Shown: positions 27,452 through 36,397 of the stretch, piece by piece
How the letters are laid out: each line of letters starts with the position of its first letter
Position numbering within the stretch: position 1 is the stretch's first letter
Assembly: GCF_001418085.1 (NCBI RefSeq)
Contig: NZ_LIQH01000031.1
Location: 29,507-93,506, forward strand
Length of the DNA: 64,000 nucleotides
Direction: 5' to 3'
Source: Lacinutrix algicola
GTDB taxonomy: Bacteria; Bacteroidota; Bacteroidia; Flavobacteriales; Flavobacteriaceae
Made by a program: the position numbers and the translations under genes
The notes under the pieces: model-generated
The model's input: only the letters and a program-made list of their open reading frames with translations
The model's database searches: none
What the model was told of the DNA's origin: nothing

Positions 27452-27466
27452 AAACCTGACAGGTTT
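27452..27466. repeat. Short perfect palindrome AAACCTGACAGGTTT
   Basis: It is an AAACCTG/CAGGTTT inverted repeat with a one-base centre, placed between the two ATPase genes inside the operon. Such AACCTG palindromes are dispersed in Flavobacteriaceae. It could be an RNA hairpin that tunes expression between the two genes. Confidence 0.45.
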
Positions 27467-27473
27467 TAGTAAT

Positions 27474-28376
27474 TTATTTAGCTAATTCCATGAAGGTATC
27501 TTCAATAGTTGCCACTGTTTTTTCTATTTCCACATTAGAAAGATTATTAGATTCTAAAAACTGTATCAAATCTTTAGGATTAAAATCTGCTCTACGATCT
27601 GTATAATGCACAAACTCACCAAAAGGATAGACACTATGGTTATATTCGTAAGTCTTTAAACTCTTAATAAGTTGATACGTATTATCTGCTCTAACATTAT
27701 AAATCTTTTTCGGATAGTGCTTAACAATGGCTTGAGGTGTATCAATCTGTAAAATTTTACCGTCTTGAATTAAAGCAATTCTGTCACATAAAGCGGCTTC
27801 ATCCATATATGGTGTAGACACTAAAATGGTGATTCCTTTTTGTTGCAAACGTTTTAGCATGTCCCAAAATTCTTTTCTAGAAACTGGATCAACACCTGTT
27901 GTGGGCTCATCTAAAAACAACACTTTTGGTTTATGAATTAAAGCGCAACATAAAGCGAGTTTCTGCTTCATTCCTCCAGATAATTTTCCCGCACGACGGT
28001 CTTTAAAAGGTTCAATTTGAACATAAATTTCTTTTATTAGATCGTAATTTTCTTCAATGGTTGTTCCAAAAATAGTTGCGAAAAAATTTAAATTTTCTTC
28101 AACGGTTAAATCTTGATAGAGTGAAAATTTACCTGGCATATAACCCACATTATTCCGAATCTTTTTATAGTCTAAAACCACATCAAAATCAGCAACCGTT
28201 GCAGTACCTTCATTAGCAATTAACAGCGTGGTTAAAATTCTAAACAACGTTGTTTTACCTGCGCCATCAGGACCTATCAATCCAAAAAGCTCTCCTTCTT
28301 TTACATTAAAAGAAATATTCTCTAACGCTTTTACACTTTTGTAAGATTTTGATATGTTAGAAACAGTGATGCTCAT
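27474..28376 (-). CDS. ABC exporter ATP-binding protein (first)
   Basis: I chose the ATG at 28376 (protein MSITVSNISKSYKS, 300 residues). It forms a 4-base ATGA overlap with the HlyD stop and begins exactly at the conserved first strand; six more codons upstream lie within the HlyD frame. The protein has Walker A GPDGAGKTT, signature LSGGMKQKLAL, Walker B VLFLDEPTTGVDP and a C-terminal extension of about 60 residues. It pairs with the second ATPase. Confidence 0.88.
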   Translation of the reverse strand: MSITVSNISKSYKSVKALENISFNVKEGELFGLIGPDGAGKTTLFRILTTLLIANEGTATVADFDVVLDYKKIRNNVGYMPGKFSLYQDLTVEENLNFFATIFGTTIEENYDLIKEIYVQIEPFKDRRAGKLSGGMKQKLALCCALIHKPKVLFLDEPTTGVDPVSRKEFWDMLKRLQQKGITILVSTPYMDEAALCDRIALIQDGKILQIDTPQAIVKHYPKKIYNVRADNTYQLIKSLKTYEYNHSVYPFGEFVHYTDRRADFNPKDLIQFLESNNLSNVEIEKTVATIEDTFMELAK

Positions 28377-29269
28377 TCTGCAGTATTTAACCATAGTTCT
28401 GCGGGCATTCCAATTTTTAGGCTGCCCTCATTTTTAACGTCTACTTTTAAAGCATAAACTAATGCCACACGTTCTTCTTTAGTTTGAATTATTTTTGGAG
28501 TAAATTCTGCTTCTGAAGCTATCCAACTAATCGTTCCTTTATACGCTTTCATAGCATCTGCGTTATCAATTTTAATAGTTACTTCTTGTCCTATTTTGAT
28601 ATTAGCTAATTGTGTTTCACTTATATAAACACGTAATTGCATGGTGCTTAAATCTGCGATTTTATACAACGGTTTTCCAAAAGCAGTAATTTCATTTGGC
28701 TCTGCGTATTTGGTTAAAACAGTTCCGTTTACAGGATTTGTGATTTTACTTTTCTGGATTTGGTCGTCAATTTGCTTTAACTGCACATCAATAGCTTTAA
28801 GCTCATTCACGACAGGTGCATTCTGTATTTCGACACTTCTAATTTGGCTTTTTATTACATCCATTTCGCCTAAAACATCATCCAATTGTTTTTGTGTTCC
28901 CGCATTGTCCTTTATAAGATTTTGAGCGCGTGTTTTATTTGTGTTTGCAGTTTTTAGTTTTGCATTTAATACATTAATTTGTGATAAAACACCTTTAGAT
29001 TTTGAAGCAATGACAGCTTTAGAAATTATAAGCTGTTCTCGTTTTAATGCTAACGGAATAGTATCGATATAGCCAATAAATTGTTCTTTTTGAAGCACAT
29101 CTCCTTCATCAAGATTAAACTGCATTAATTTTCCATTATTTTCTGCAGAAATTGTTATTTCTGTGGCTTCAAAATTTCCGTACCCATCTGCTTTTCCATT
29201 ATCGTTTCCGCAAGAAAACAAAGTAAGTAGGATGATGCCTATTCCCAAAATATATGTGTGTGTGTTCAT
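28373..29269 (-). CDS. HlyD-family periplasmic adaptor lipoprotein of the ABC exporter
   Basis: The ATG at 29269 gives a lipoprotein signal (LGIGIILLTLFSCGNDN) and avoids overlap with the TolC gene, so it is preferred over the ATG at 29299. A lipoyl-like domain flanks a coiled coil of about 100 residues (ending KAIDVQLKQIDDQIQKSK), then NPVNGTVLTKYAEPNEI. It links the inner-membrane exporter to the TolC protein encoded before it. Confidence 0.85.
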   Translation of the reverse strand: MNTHTYILGIGIILLTLFSCGNDNGKADGYGNFEATEITISAENNGKLMQFNLDEGDVLQKEQFIGYIDTIPLALKREQLIISKAVIASKSKGVLSQINVLNAKLKTANTNKTRAQNLIKDNAGTQKQLDDVLGEMDVIKSQIRSVEIQNAPVVNELKAIDVQLKQIDDQIQKSKITNPVNGTVLTKYAEPNEITAFGKPLYKIADLSTMQLRVYISETQLANIKIGQEVTIKIDNADAMKAYKGTISWIASEAEFTPKIIQTKEERVALVYALKVDVKNEGSLKIGMPAELWLNTAE

Positions 29270-29279
29270 GTGCTTCGTA

Positions 29280-30530
29280 TTATTGTCCTTTAATGACATT
29301 ATAATTTGCTTTTGCTAGTTGTAACTGAATGTTATGCATTACCATGGTGTTTTCGTCTTCGTATAAATTAGTAAGCTCTGTAATGTATGCCGAAGAGGTT
29401 ATTACACCATTTTTAAGTTGCGAGTCTGCCGATTTGAGCACGTCTTTTCTAAGGTTAATTATTTCTAAATCTGAAGTAATAAACGTTTCAATTTTATCGA
29501 TTTCCTTTTGTTGTTGATTTAGCGCAATGTTAGTATTGAGTTTAAAAATTTCCGTTTCATTATCTATAAAATCTTTGTTGATAGCTAAAGATTGTCTTTG
29601 CTTTTTGTTAGCCTTCCAATCAAAAACAGTCCAATTCACTTTAACACCAACGGTATAAAATGTTTGAAACGAATTATCCAACATATTTAATCCTGGATTG
29701 CCATAACCACCTGTTGCAAAACCAAGTAATCTAGGTGCGTTTTGTTTAGATAATAGGGTTTCAGAATTTTCAATTTCTTCTTTTTTAAGTTGAAATAATT
29801 CTAATTCTGGTCGTGTTAGTTCTGTTTGTAACTGTGTGTCTAAACGTGGCTTTTGAAATGTTGTTGAAGCATTTAATGGCTGACTTATTAAACTTGATAA
29901 TGTTTGAACAAGTGATGTTTTGTTACTTTCTAATGCGTTAAATTTTTGATTTATTTTTAATAATTCGGCTTGTAAAATTTTATCTGAACTTGGTAAAATA
30001 ACACCATACTTTATTCCTGATTGTACTTCCTTAAGTTTAGCTTCTAATTGCGCTTGTTTCGCGTTTAATAATAACTGAGATTCTTGCGCTAATAAAACAG
30101 AAAAATAAAGTTGATTAATTTGCTGTTTTAGTTGATACAAACTGACTTCGACTTGCTTTTGTTTCGTTTTTAATTGAGCTGTTTTTAATTGTAAAGACGC
30201 ATCTGTTGCACCTCCATTATAAATAAGTTGATTTACAGAAACGGTTGCGCGATATTGATCTTTGTTTAATGGTTCTATTCCTGACATTGCCAAAGGAAAT
30301 TGAATAACATCAGATTGATAAGAGGCTTGCGCATCCAAACTTAACTGTGGCAATTTTGAAGTAGAAATAACGTCTAAATCCAATTTGTTTTGCTCATCCA
30401 AGAGTTTTACCTGTTTTGCTAACGGATAGTTTTTTGTCACTAAATCATAGCATTCTTCCAACGTAATACTTTGCTGTGCTTTACTTGTCAAGGACGTTAA
30501 TAGAATTAAAATGAGTGTTATGTATTTCAT
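29280..30530 (-). CDS. TolC-family outer-membrane protein of the ABC exporter
   Basis: This 416-residue protein has a short signal peptide (LILILLTSLTSKAQQ) and two TolC-type helical repeats (LEECYDLVTKNYPLAKQ at the start and SADSQLKNGVITSSAYITEL near the end). It forms the outer-membrane duct for the following ABC/HlyD system. It begins 1 bp after the TetR gene and is a paralogue of the RND-linked TolC at 20048-21355. Confidence 0.87.
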   Translation of the reverse strand: MKYITLILILLTSLTSKAQQSITLEECYDLVTKNYPLAKQVKLLDEQNKLDLDVISTSKLPQLSLDAQASYQSDVIQFPLAMSGIEPLNKDQYRATVSVNQLIYNGGATDASLQLKTAQLKTKQKQVEVSLYQLKQQINQLYFSVLLAQESQLLLNAKQAQLEAKLKEVQSGIKYGVILPSSDKILQAELLKINQKFNALESNKTSLVQTLSSLISQPLNASTTFQKPRLDTQLQTELTRPELELFQLKKEEIENSETLLSKQNAPRLLGFATGGYGNPGLNMLDNSFQTFYTVGVKVNWTVFDWKANKKQRQSLAINKDFIDNETEIFKLNTNIALNQQQKEIDKIETFITSDLEIINLRKDVLKSADSQLKNGVITSSAYITELTNLYEDENTMVMHNIQLQLAKANYNVIKGQ

Positions 30531-30531
30531 T

Positions 30532-31146
30532 TTAGTTGTTCTTTATAGAATTAATAATAAAATCAGCAACTTCCGTTTTACGGGAATCCATTATTTTTTT
30601 ATAGGCAATAGCATCCGTATTTGTAAAAGCCATTATTAAAGGTTTAGCTACAAAAGGAAAAATATTTAGAGCCATAATATTAATAAATAACTGCTCTGCT
30701 GTGATAGGTTTAATTAGTCCATTTTCAATTTCAATAGCGACTTGTTTTTTAAATTTTTCGATATTTGGAAACCCATTTGTATCTTTCATATTTAGAATAA
30801 ACTCTGGATTTCTATTGAGTTCTTGAATGATGAAATTTGGCAAATAAGGATGTTTACTAATAAATGTGATGTAGTTTGAAGTGAAGTTTCTCACCTTTTC
30901 TTCAATAGAAGAATCATCATTTAAAATAGCATTTAATTGAGGAGCTAATAAGGAAAATGCATTCTTAAAAACCGCTTCAAATAACAACTGCTTGCTTCTA
31001 TAATAATAATGAAGCATCGCTTTATTAATACCAGCTTTATCAGCAATTTCTTGCATGCGCGCACCGTCCATTCCTTTAGATTGGAATATACTTTTAGCAG
31101 CACTTAAAATCTGCTCTTCTGTATTTTTATCCTTTGCTTTTTTCAT
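30532..31146 (-). CDS. TetR-family repressor of the exporter operon
   Basis: The ATG at 31146 (MKKAKDKNTEEQ) is preferred because a candidate operator lies directly upstream, inside what would be coding if the ATG at 31179 were used. The protein has the N-terminal TetR fold (IADKAGINKAMLHYYYRSKQLLFEAV) and a C-terminal ligand-binding domain of the YbhR-operon type. It probably represses its own operon in the absence of ligand. The ligand cannot be guessed. Confidence 0.85.
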   Translation of the reverse strand: MKKAKDKNTEEQILSAAKSIFQSKGMDGARMQEIADKAGINKAMLHYYYRSKQLLFEAVFKNAFSLLAPQLNAILNDDSSIEEKVRNFTSNYITFISKHPYLPNFIIQELNRNPEFILNMKDTNGFPNIEKFKKQVAIEIENGLIKPITAEQLFINIMALNIFPFVAKPLIMAFTNTDAIAYKKIMDSRKTEVADFIINSIKNN

Positions 31147-31160
31147 TATAACTACATGGT

Positions 31161-31176
31161 TTAACCAAGTGGTTAA
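31161..31176 (-). promoter_or_regulatory. Probable TetR operator
   Basis: TTAACCA-AG-TGGTTAA is a perfect inverted repeat with 7-bp arms, 15 bases upstream of the chosen TetR start codon. This position suits autorepression. Confidence 0.5.
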
Positions 31177-31237
31177 CAAATGTATAATGAATTGATATTA
31201 AATAAGATGACTTATGTCATGTAAGCTAAATAAATAA

Positions 31238-31543
31238 CTACTTATTCAACTTTTTATATATCCCTTTAGCAATTACAAGTCCTAAAACACCCCCAAAAGC
31301 TGAAACCATACAATTAATAGAAAATAACATTATATTAATATCTTGGTTTTGCATTATTGACCATGGATCAAAACCTAATCTACCAAAAGACTTGATAAAA
31401 AAAATGCTTCCAAAAACACCAACTAACGTATTACCTATAAATCCAAAAGAATATTTTTTATTAAAATAACCAAATGTATTTGCAGCAATAATACCGATAA
31501 GAATACTAATTAATGAAATTAAAGTCCCTGTCATGATTATCAA
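31238..31543 (-). CDS. Small membrane protein, GlsB/YeaQ-like
   Basis: This 101-residue protein has three predicted membrane segments with glycine-rich turns (GFIGNTLVGVFGSIFFIKSF and MVSAFGGVLGLVIAKGIYKK), somewhat like GlsB/YeaQ/YmgE stress proteins. It follows cydB by 6 bp on the same strand and is likely cotranscribed, perhaps as an accessory or simply a passenger of the bd oxidase. Family assignment is tentative. Confidence 0.6.
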   Translation of the reverse strand: MIIMTGTLISLISILIGIIAANTFGYFNKKYSFGFIGNTLVGVFGSIFFIKSFGRLGFDPWSIMQNQDINIMLFSINCMVSAFGGVLGLVIAKGIYKKLNK

Positions 31544-31549
31544 TTTTGA

Positions 31550-32623
31550 CTAGTGTCCGTAATCCATTTTATCAACTTTACCTGCCATTAATCTTTTTTG
31601 AATTATGAAGTAAATTACAATAAGAATAAAACCAATAATTGCCCAATTTACAGCCACAGACAAACCATAATTTTCTGCTGCGGTATTGTAAATAGTTAAA
31701 TCCTGATGAGTCGTATTAATAGAAGGTAATATAACTGGAAATAAAGACGCTAAAGATGAAGTTATTCCTCCTAAGATCAATAAGGTAGAAAACATAAAAC
31801 CGTGACTTTCTTTTTTTAGCTTTTTGATAAAAAATAAGCCAATTAATCCAGTAAGATAAATAATAGGAAATACTATTAAATATGGTCTATCCATAAAGTT
31901 ATCTAACGACTTTGGATTAACCACCTGCCATACAACTAATGAAAATGCTGTTAATATTGCTAGTGCGATATTCAACTTAAAAATAACACCTTTAAGTTTA
32001 GTATTAATTGACGAATTGGTTTTTAAAATTACCCAATTAGCACCATGAATAGCCAAGGTTACCACAGAAATTAATCCTATAATAATTGTAAACCAATCTA
32101 TAATACCTGGCGTATCACTTAACGGACTAAAACTACTGTCCCATAAGGGTAAGAAAAAATAGTGTCCTTCGTAAGCTGAAACTCCATTTTCTACACCTCC
32201 TAAATTAACGCCTCTAACAATATTACCTAATGCAATACCAAAAAATAAGGCTAATAGTAAACTAGAAACACCAAATGACGTGTCCCAAATATCTTTCCAC
32301 ATTTGAAATTTAAATTGCCCTCTAAACTCTAAACCAATTGCTCTAAAAATAATTAGCCACAATACGATTATTAAAGGCAAATAAAAGCCACTAAAAACAG
32401 AGGCGTAAAATGTTGGAAATGCCATAAAAAGCATACCACCTGCAGCAACTAACCAAACCTCGTTAGAGTCCCAAAATAATCCTGCCGATTTTGCGATAAC
32501 TTCTTTATCTTCTTCTTTTTTAGCAAAGAATAAATGAATGATTCCTGTACCAAAGTCGTAACCATCTAAAACAAAAAATACTGCTAAAACAATAGCGATT
32601 GCTATATACCAAAATACTTCCAT
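31550..32623 (-). CDS. cydB: Cytochrome bd ubiquinol oxidase subunit II
   Basis: This 357-residue protein has eight or nine membrane segments. Its start carries FFVLDGYDFGTGIIHLFF, and it contains FWDSNEVWLVAAGGMLF and FRAIGLEFRGQF, conserved in CydB. With CydA it forms the quinol oxidase that reduces oxygen with high affinity and resists sulfide and nitric oxide. It starts 2 bp after cydA. Confidence 0.95.
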   Translation of the reverse strand: MEVFWYIAIAIVLAVFFVLDGYDFGTGIIHLFFAKKEEDKEVIAKSAGLFWDSNEVWLVAAGGMLFMAFPTFYASVFSGFYLPLIIVLWLIIFRAIGLEFRGQFKFQMWKDIWDTSFGVSSLLLALFFGIALGNIVRGVNLGGVENGVSAYEGHYFFLPLWDSSFSPLSDTPGIIDWFTIIIGLISVVTLAIHGANWVILKTNSSINTKLKGVIFKLNIALAILTAFSLVVWQVVNPKSLDNFMDRPYLIVFPIIYLTGLIGLFFIKKLKKESHGFMFSTLLILGGITSSLASLFPVILPSINTTHQDLTIYNTAAENYGLSVAVNWAIIGFILIVIYFIIQKRLMAGKVDKMDYGH

Positions 32624-32625
32624 AA

Positions 32626-33957
32626 TTAATGTGTTTGAGGTTTTGGACCTTGATTAATAGTTTTACCAACTAAGACTAGAAATAACAAGCCTAAAAGCAT
32701 ATATAAAGCGACAAAACCAAGTAATGTAAATAATGTGTTTCCTGAAGATACTGTTGGCGAAATACCATCGCTAGTTTTTAATAAACCATATACTAAATAT
32801 GGTTGACGTCCTAACTCTGCAGTATACCAACCAGTAAGGTTTGCGATATAAGGAAATGGTACCAAAAACATAATAGTCCATAATAACGGTTTTAATGTGT
32901 ATAACTTTTTTCGCCATAAAAAGAAAAGCGCCAATGCCATAACACCAATAAAAATAGTACCTAAACCAACCATTATATGGTAAGAATAGTAAAGTGCAGG
33001 GATATTACTTGGTAATTCTTCTTCTTTAAATTGATCCATTCCTGGGATTTGTTTATCCCAATCTTGATGCGTTAAAAAACTCAATACGTTTGGAACTGCT
33101 ATTTTATTATCTAGCTTTTTTTCTACCATATTAGGTTGTCCAACTAAAACAATTTCGGCTCCAGCCTCTTCTGTTTCAAAAATCCCTTCCATAGCTGCAA
33201 ATGCTGCTGGTTGATATTCTGCAACATTTTTAGCATTCCAATCTCCCGTAGGAAAAGCAACCAATACACTAGATATTAATCCAAAAATAACACCTGTTTT
33301 TAAGAATAGTTTCCCGTATTCCACTTGTTTATTTCTTAGTACAAAAAAGGCTCCAATACTAGCCACAACAAAAGAAGACGTCACTACAGAAGCTATTTGA
33401 TTATGCAAAAAGGCTGGTAATAACCAAGGATTAGTAAATAACGCTGAAAAGTTTTCTAAAACAAATTTACCGTTTTCTAAAACCTCAAAACCTACTGGAT
33501 GCTGCATCCAAGCATTAGTTGCTAGAATAAACCAACCACTTGCCCAAGAGCCTAAAAAGACTAGAAAACCTGTTAAAAAGTGTAGTTTTTGTCCCATTAA
33601 TTTTTCACCAAAAATAAAGAGCGCTAAAAAAGAGGATTCTAAAAAGAATGAGAACATCCCTTCCATTGCCAACGTCTGACCAATAATACCACCTGTAAGT
33701 TCTGAAAACTTAGCCCAATTGGTACCAAATTGAAACTCCATTGGAATCCCAGTAACCACTCCCATGGTAAAATTAATAGCAAAAATTTTCATTAAAAATT
33801 TTGCTGCATTATTATACTTTTCAATATTATTTCTTAAATATTTCCATTTAAAAAAGACGATCAATAATGATAATCCCATGGTTAATTGCGGAAATATATA
33901 ATGAAATGTGATAGTAAATGCAAACTGCAATCTATCGTAAAAGAGCATCTCTTCCAT
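32626..33957 (-). CDS. cydA: Cytochrome bd ubiquinol oxidase subunit I (short Q-loop)
   Basis: This 443-residue protein starts FYDRLQFAFTITFHYIFPQL with the first heme-ligand His region, and contains GRQPYLVYGLLKT near residue 390. The length shows a short Q-loop, as in the CIO-like or Bacteroidota type. It is the first gene of the cyd operon. A GTAAC operator with one mismatch lies 49 bp before its start. In this setting it may serve sulfide-tolerant or low-oxygen respiration alongside SQR. Confidence 0.95.
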   Translation of the reverse strand: MEEMLFYDRLQFAFTITFHYIFPQLTMGLSLLIVFFKWKYLRNNIEKYNNAAKFLMKIFAINFTMGVVTGIPMEFQFGTNWAKFSELTGGIIGQTLAMEGMFSFFLESSFLALFIFGEKLMGQKLHFLTGFLVFLGSWASGWFILATNAWMQHPVGFEVLENGKFVLENFSALFTNPWLLPAFLHNQIASVVTSSFVVASIGAFFVLRNKQVEYGKLFLKTGVIFGLISSVLVAFPTGDWNAKNVAEYQPAAFAAMEGIFETEEAGAEIVLVGQPNMVEKKLDNKIAVPNVLSFLTHQDWDKQIPGMDQFKEEELPSNIPALYYSYHIMVGLGTIFIGVMALALFFLWRKKLYTLKPLLWTIMFLVPFPYIANLTGWYTAELGRQPYLVYGLLKTSDGISPTVSSGNTLFTLLGFVALYMLLGLLFLVLVGKTINQGPKPQTH

Positions 33958-34005
33958 AGCCTAGTGTTTAGATTGTAAAAATACGACACAACGCTTAAAC
34001 GCTGT

Positions 34006-34019
34006 GTAACTTTTATTAC
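34006..34019 (-). promoter_or_regulatory. GTAAC-type operator before cydAB
   Basis: GTAAC-TTTT-ATTAC differs from the perfect form by one base. It sits 49 bp upstream of the cydA start, the same distance as in the RND and rhodanese operons. Confidence 0.5.
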
Positions 34020-34020
34020 A

Positions 34021-34046
34021 AAAAAGCCTCGAAAATGAGGCTTTTT
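34021..34046. terminator. Bidirectional hairpin terminator
   Basis: AAAAAGCCTC pairs with GAGGCTTTTT around a six-base loop. It ends the persulfide dioxygenase gene transcript on the minus strand. Confidence 0.8.
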
Positions 34047-34070
34047 AAAATTAATATGTGTTATTTATTT

Positions 34071-35417
34071 TTAAACTGTAAATGTTTTAACAGCATCGCT
34101 AAGATCATATACGGGAACTGTTTTAATTATATTAGAAATAATACTACTTCCTGCTGCACTTCTGTAACCTCCTGCGCAATGCACCACAATAGGTTTATCC
34201 GTAGGAATTTGACTTTTAGAGGCTCTTAATTGATTTAAAGGAATTGAAATCGCAGTTTCAAAAATCTTGCCTTCTGCTACCTCGCTTGCATTACGGATAT
34301 CAATAATAGTATATTGATTTGGATGTTTTTTAAAGTCTTCAATATCTAGTACTTTAAATGTTTCAAAGGTATTAGCACCTAGCGTTATAATCGATTTGAT
34401 TTGCTTTTCATAACCTATTTTAGCAATACGACTAAGGATTGTTTTTCTATCCTCAATTGAGTTAATTACTAAATGAAACGCTTCATTAGGAGCAACGATA
34501 GAACCTAACCATGTTTCTACTTTATCATCTTCCGTTTCTGCAATAATATTAATACTTCCTTTTAGGTGATTGTTTTTAAATTGTGATGCGCTTCTTACAT
34601 CAATAATCAGACTATCATCGTTAATGAAATTGGTTATCCCAAATGAAAAAGGTATGCCACAAAATGTAGATTCAAAATTATCTGCACCTGTTTTGTTTAT
34701 ATCAACATTAAATCCAAAATAAGCAGGAATAAAAGGCTGATCCTTTAAAATATGATTCACAAATTGATCTTCAGTTAAATCTTTAAATGCCCAATTTTCA
34801 GTACGTTCTCTTCCTAAAGTGCTTGATGCATCTGTACTCATGTTTTTACCGCATAACGATCCTGCACCATGCGCTGGATAAACAATTGTTGCGTCTGGTA
34901 AATGATTAAATTTATGATGTATAGTGTGATACATGCTTTTAGCTAACGCCTCTCTGTTAGCTTTCATATTACCCGCTTTTTCGCGCAAATCAGGTCTTCC
35001 AACATCACCAATAAATAAGGTGTCTCCAGAAAACATCGCATAATTATTATCTGCATCATTAGCAATAATTGTAATACTATCTGGCGAATGACCTGGCGAG
35101 TTAATAGCCGAGAAAGTAACTGCTCCTAAATTAAGAGTATCTCCATCATCAAATGCTTGATGCGGATAATTAGCGCCAACTAATTTACTTATATAAATTT
35201 TTGCACCAGTTTCCTTATGTATTTGCAAATGACTACTCACAAAATCGGCATGTGGATGCGTTTCAAAAATCGCTAATATCTTTGCGTTGTGCTTTTCTGC
35301 TAATTTGTAATATGGTTTTGGATCTCTAGAGGGATCCACAATAGCCATTTTATTATTACTAATTATAGCGTAAGAATAATGCGCTAATGGCTTATCTTCA
35401 AATTGTATAATATTCAT
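34071..35417 (-). CDS. CstB-like persulfide dioxygenase fused to two rhodanese domains
   Basis: This 448-residue protein has three parts. A metallo-beta-lactamase fold fills residues 1-240 with THPHADF near 52, SPGHSPDS, GDTLFIGDVGRPD and PAHGAG. A rhodanese-like domain at about 260-355 has no active-site Cys (LVINSIEDR). A second at about 365-448 has an active loop (HCAGGYRSA). This matches the layout of CstB, which oxidises persulfide to sulfite and transfers sulfur to make thiosulfate. The usual final His of the HxHxDH motif is Phe here, as is seen in this dioxygenase branch that needs two His and one Asp for iron. It follows the peroxiredoxin gene with a terminator between them. Confidence 0.85.
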   Translation of the reverse strand: MNIIQFEDKPLAHYSYAIISNNKMAIVDPSRDPKPYYKLAEKHNAKILAIFETHPHADFVSSHLQIHKETGAKIYISKLVGANYPHQAFDDGDTLNLGAVTFSAINSPGHSPDSITIIANDADNNYAMFSGDTLFIGDVGRPDLREKAGNMKANREALAKSMYHTIHHKFNHLPDATIVYPAHGAGSLCGKNMSTDASSTLGRERTENWAFKDLTEDQFVNHILKDQPFIPAYFGFNVDINKTGADNFESTFCGIPFSFGITNFINDDSLIIDVRSASQFKNNHLKGSINIIAETEDDKVETWLGSIVAPNEAFHLVINSIEDRKTILSRIAKIGYEKQIKSIITLGANTFETFKVLDIEDFKKHPNQYTIIDIRNASEVAEGKIFETAISIPLNQLRASKSQIPTDKPIVVHCAGGYRSAAGSSIISNIIKTVPVYDLSDAVKTFTV

Positions 35418-35445
35418 AATTTTTTTATTTAGAAATTAAAATACA

Positions 35446-35474
35446 AAAAAGAGCCTTAATAAGAGGCTCTTTTT
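35446..35474. terminator. Hairpin terminator after the peroxiredoxin gene
   Basis: AAAAAGAGCC pairs with GGCTCTTTTT around a nine-base loop. It may reduce read-through from the peroxiredoxin gene into the dioxygenase gene. Confidence 0.7.
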
Positions 35475-35487
35475 ATAGATAATTAGC

Positions 35488-36210
35488 TTACTTTTTTAAG
35501 ATTGAATCTAATACTAAATCCTTATCTAGTTTTTTAGTACAGAAAAACCAATCCTTACAATCTAAATCCTCAGTAGAGGTCATACGCTCTTCTGCAACAC
35601 CACAAGATCCAGCTGGAGATACAATTACATCGTCACCAGGATTCCAATCTGCGGGAGTAGCTACATTAAATTTGTCTGATGTTTGCATTGCAATTAAGGC
35701 TCTGTATAACTCATCAAAATTACGTCCTAAACTTAATGGATAGTAAATAATAGCTCTAACCGTTTCGTTTGGATCTACAAAAAAGACAGCTCTAACCGCT
35801 TGCGTTTTGCTTTCACCTGGTTGAATCATTCCGTATTTTTTGGCCACATTCATTGAGATGTCTTCGATTAAAGGAAATTTAACTTCAATGTTTTTCATTC
35901 CGTTAAATTCAATTTTATCTTTAATCGTTCTTAACCAAGCAATGTGACTGTATAAGCCATCAATTGACAAACCAATAAGACTACAATTTGCTTTTTCAAA
36001 TTTTTCTTCTAAATGTGCAAATGTCATAAACTCAGACGTACAAACAGGCGTGAAATCTGCTGGATGACTAAATAATATAGACCATTTACCTTTATAATCT
36101 GAAGGATAATTAATATCTCCTTGTGTTGTTACTGCTGTAAACTCTGGTGCTTTATCACCAATTCTTGGCATAGCAAATGTTTCTTGTGGTGTTGTTTCTA
36201 ATGTGTTCAT
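35488..36210 (-). CDS. Peroxiredoxin, Prx6 type
   Basis: This 240-residue enzyme has the peroxidatic Cys in PADFTPVCTSEF near residue 57, with the conserved Arg later, and two additional cysteines near 218 and 224 (DLDCKDWFFC), as in archaeal-type Prx6. It reduces peroxides and persulfide or peroxynitrite-type oxidants in the cytosol. Start codon is well placed, 61 bp after a GTAAC-type operator. Confidence 0.9.
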   Translation of the reverse strand: MNTLETTPQETFAMPRIGDKAPEFTAVTTQGDINYPSDYKGKWSILFSHPADFTPVCTSEFMTFAHLEEKFEKANCSLIGLSIDGLYSHIAWLRTIKDKIEFNGMKNIEVKFPLIEDISMNVAKKYGMIQPGESKTQAVRAVFFVDPNETVRAIIYYPLSLGRNFDELYRALIAMQTSDKFNVATPADWNPGDDVIVSPAGSCGVAEERMTSTEDLDCKDWFFCTKKLDKDLVLDSILKK

Positions 36211-36270
36211 AATATATAGAGTTTAAAATTATTTATAGTGTAAAATTACTTTACAATGCTATCGCTATGT

Positions 36271-36284
36271 GTAACATTTGTCAC
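36271..36284 (-). promoter_or_regulatory. GTAAC-type operator before the peroxiredoxin gene
   Basis: GTAAC-ATTT-GTCAC has one mismatch in the right arm. It lies 61 bp upstream of the peroxiredoxin start. Confidence 0.5.
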
Positions 36285-36348
36285 TTAAACAATACCTAAA
36301 GCTTATACTAAAATAAGATTTAGCTATAAACGTAAAATCTACAGTAAT

Positions 36349-36362
36349 GTAACAATTGTCAC
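36349..36362 (+). promoter_or_regulatory. GTAAC-type operator before the copper receptor operon
   Basis: GTAAC-AATT-GTCAC has one mismatch in the right arm and ends 35 bp before the ATG at 36398. It overlaps the first codons of the longer frame, which supports the later start. Confidence 0.5.
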
Positions 36363-36397
36363 CTTTTATAATACCTTATTATTTTATTTTTACACTA

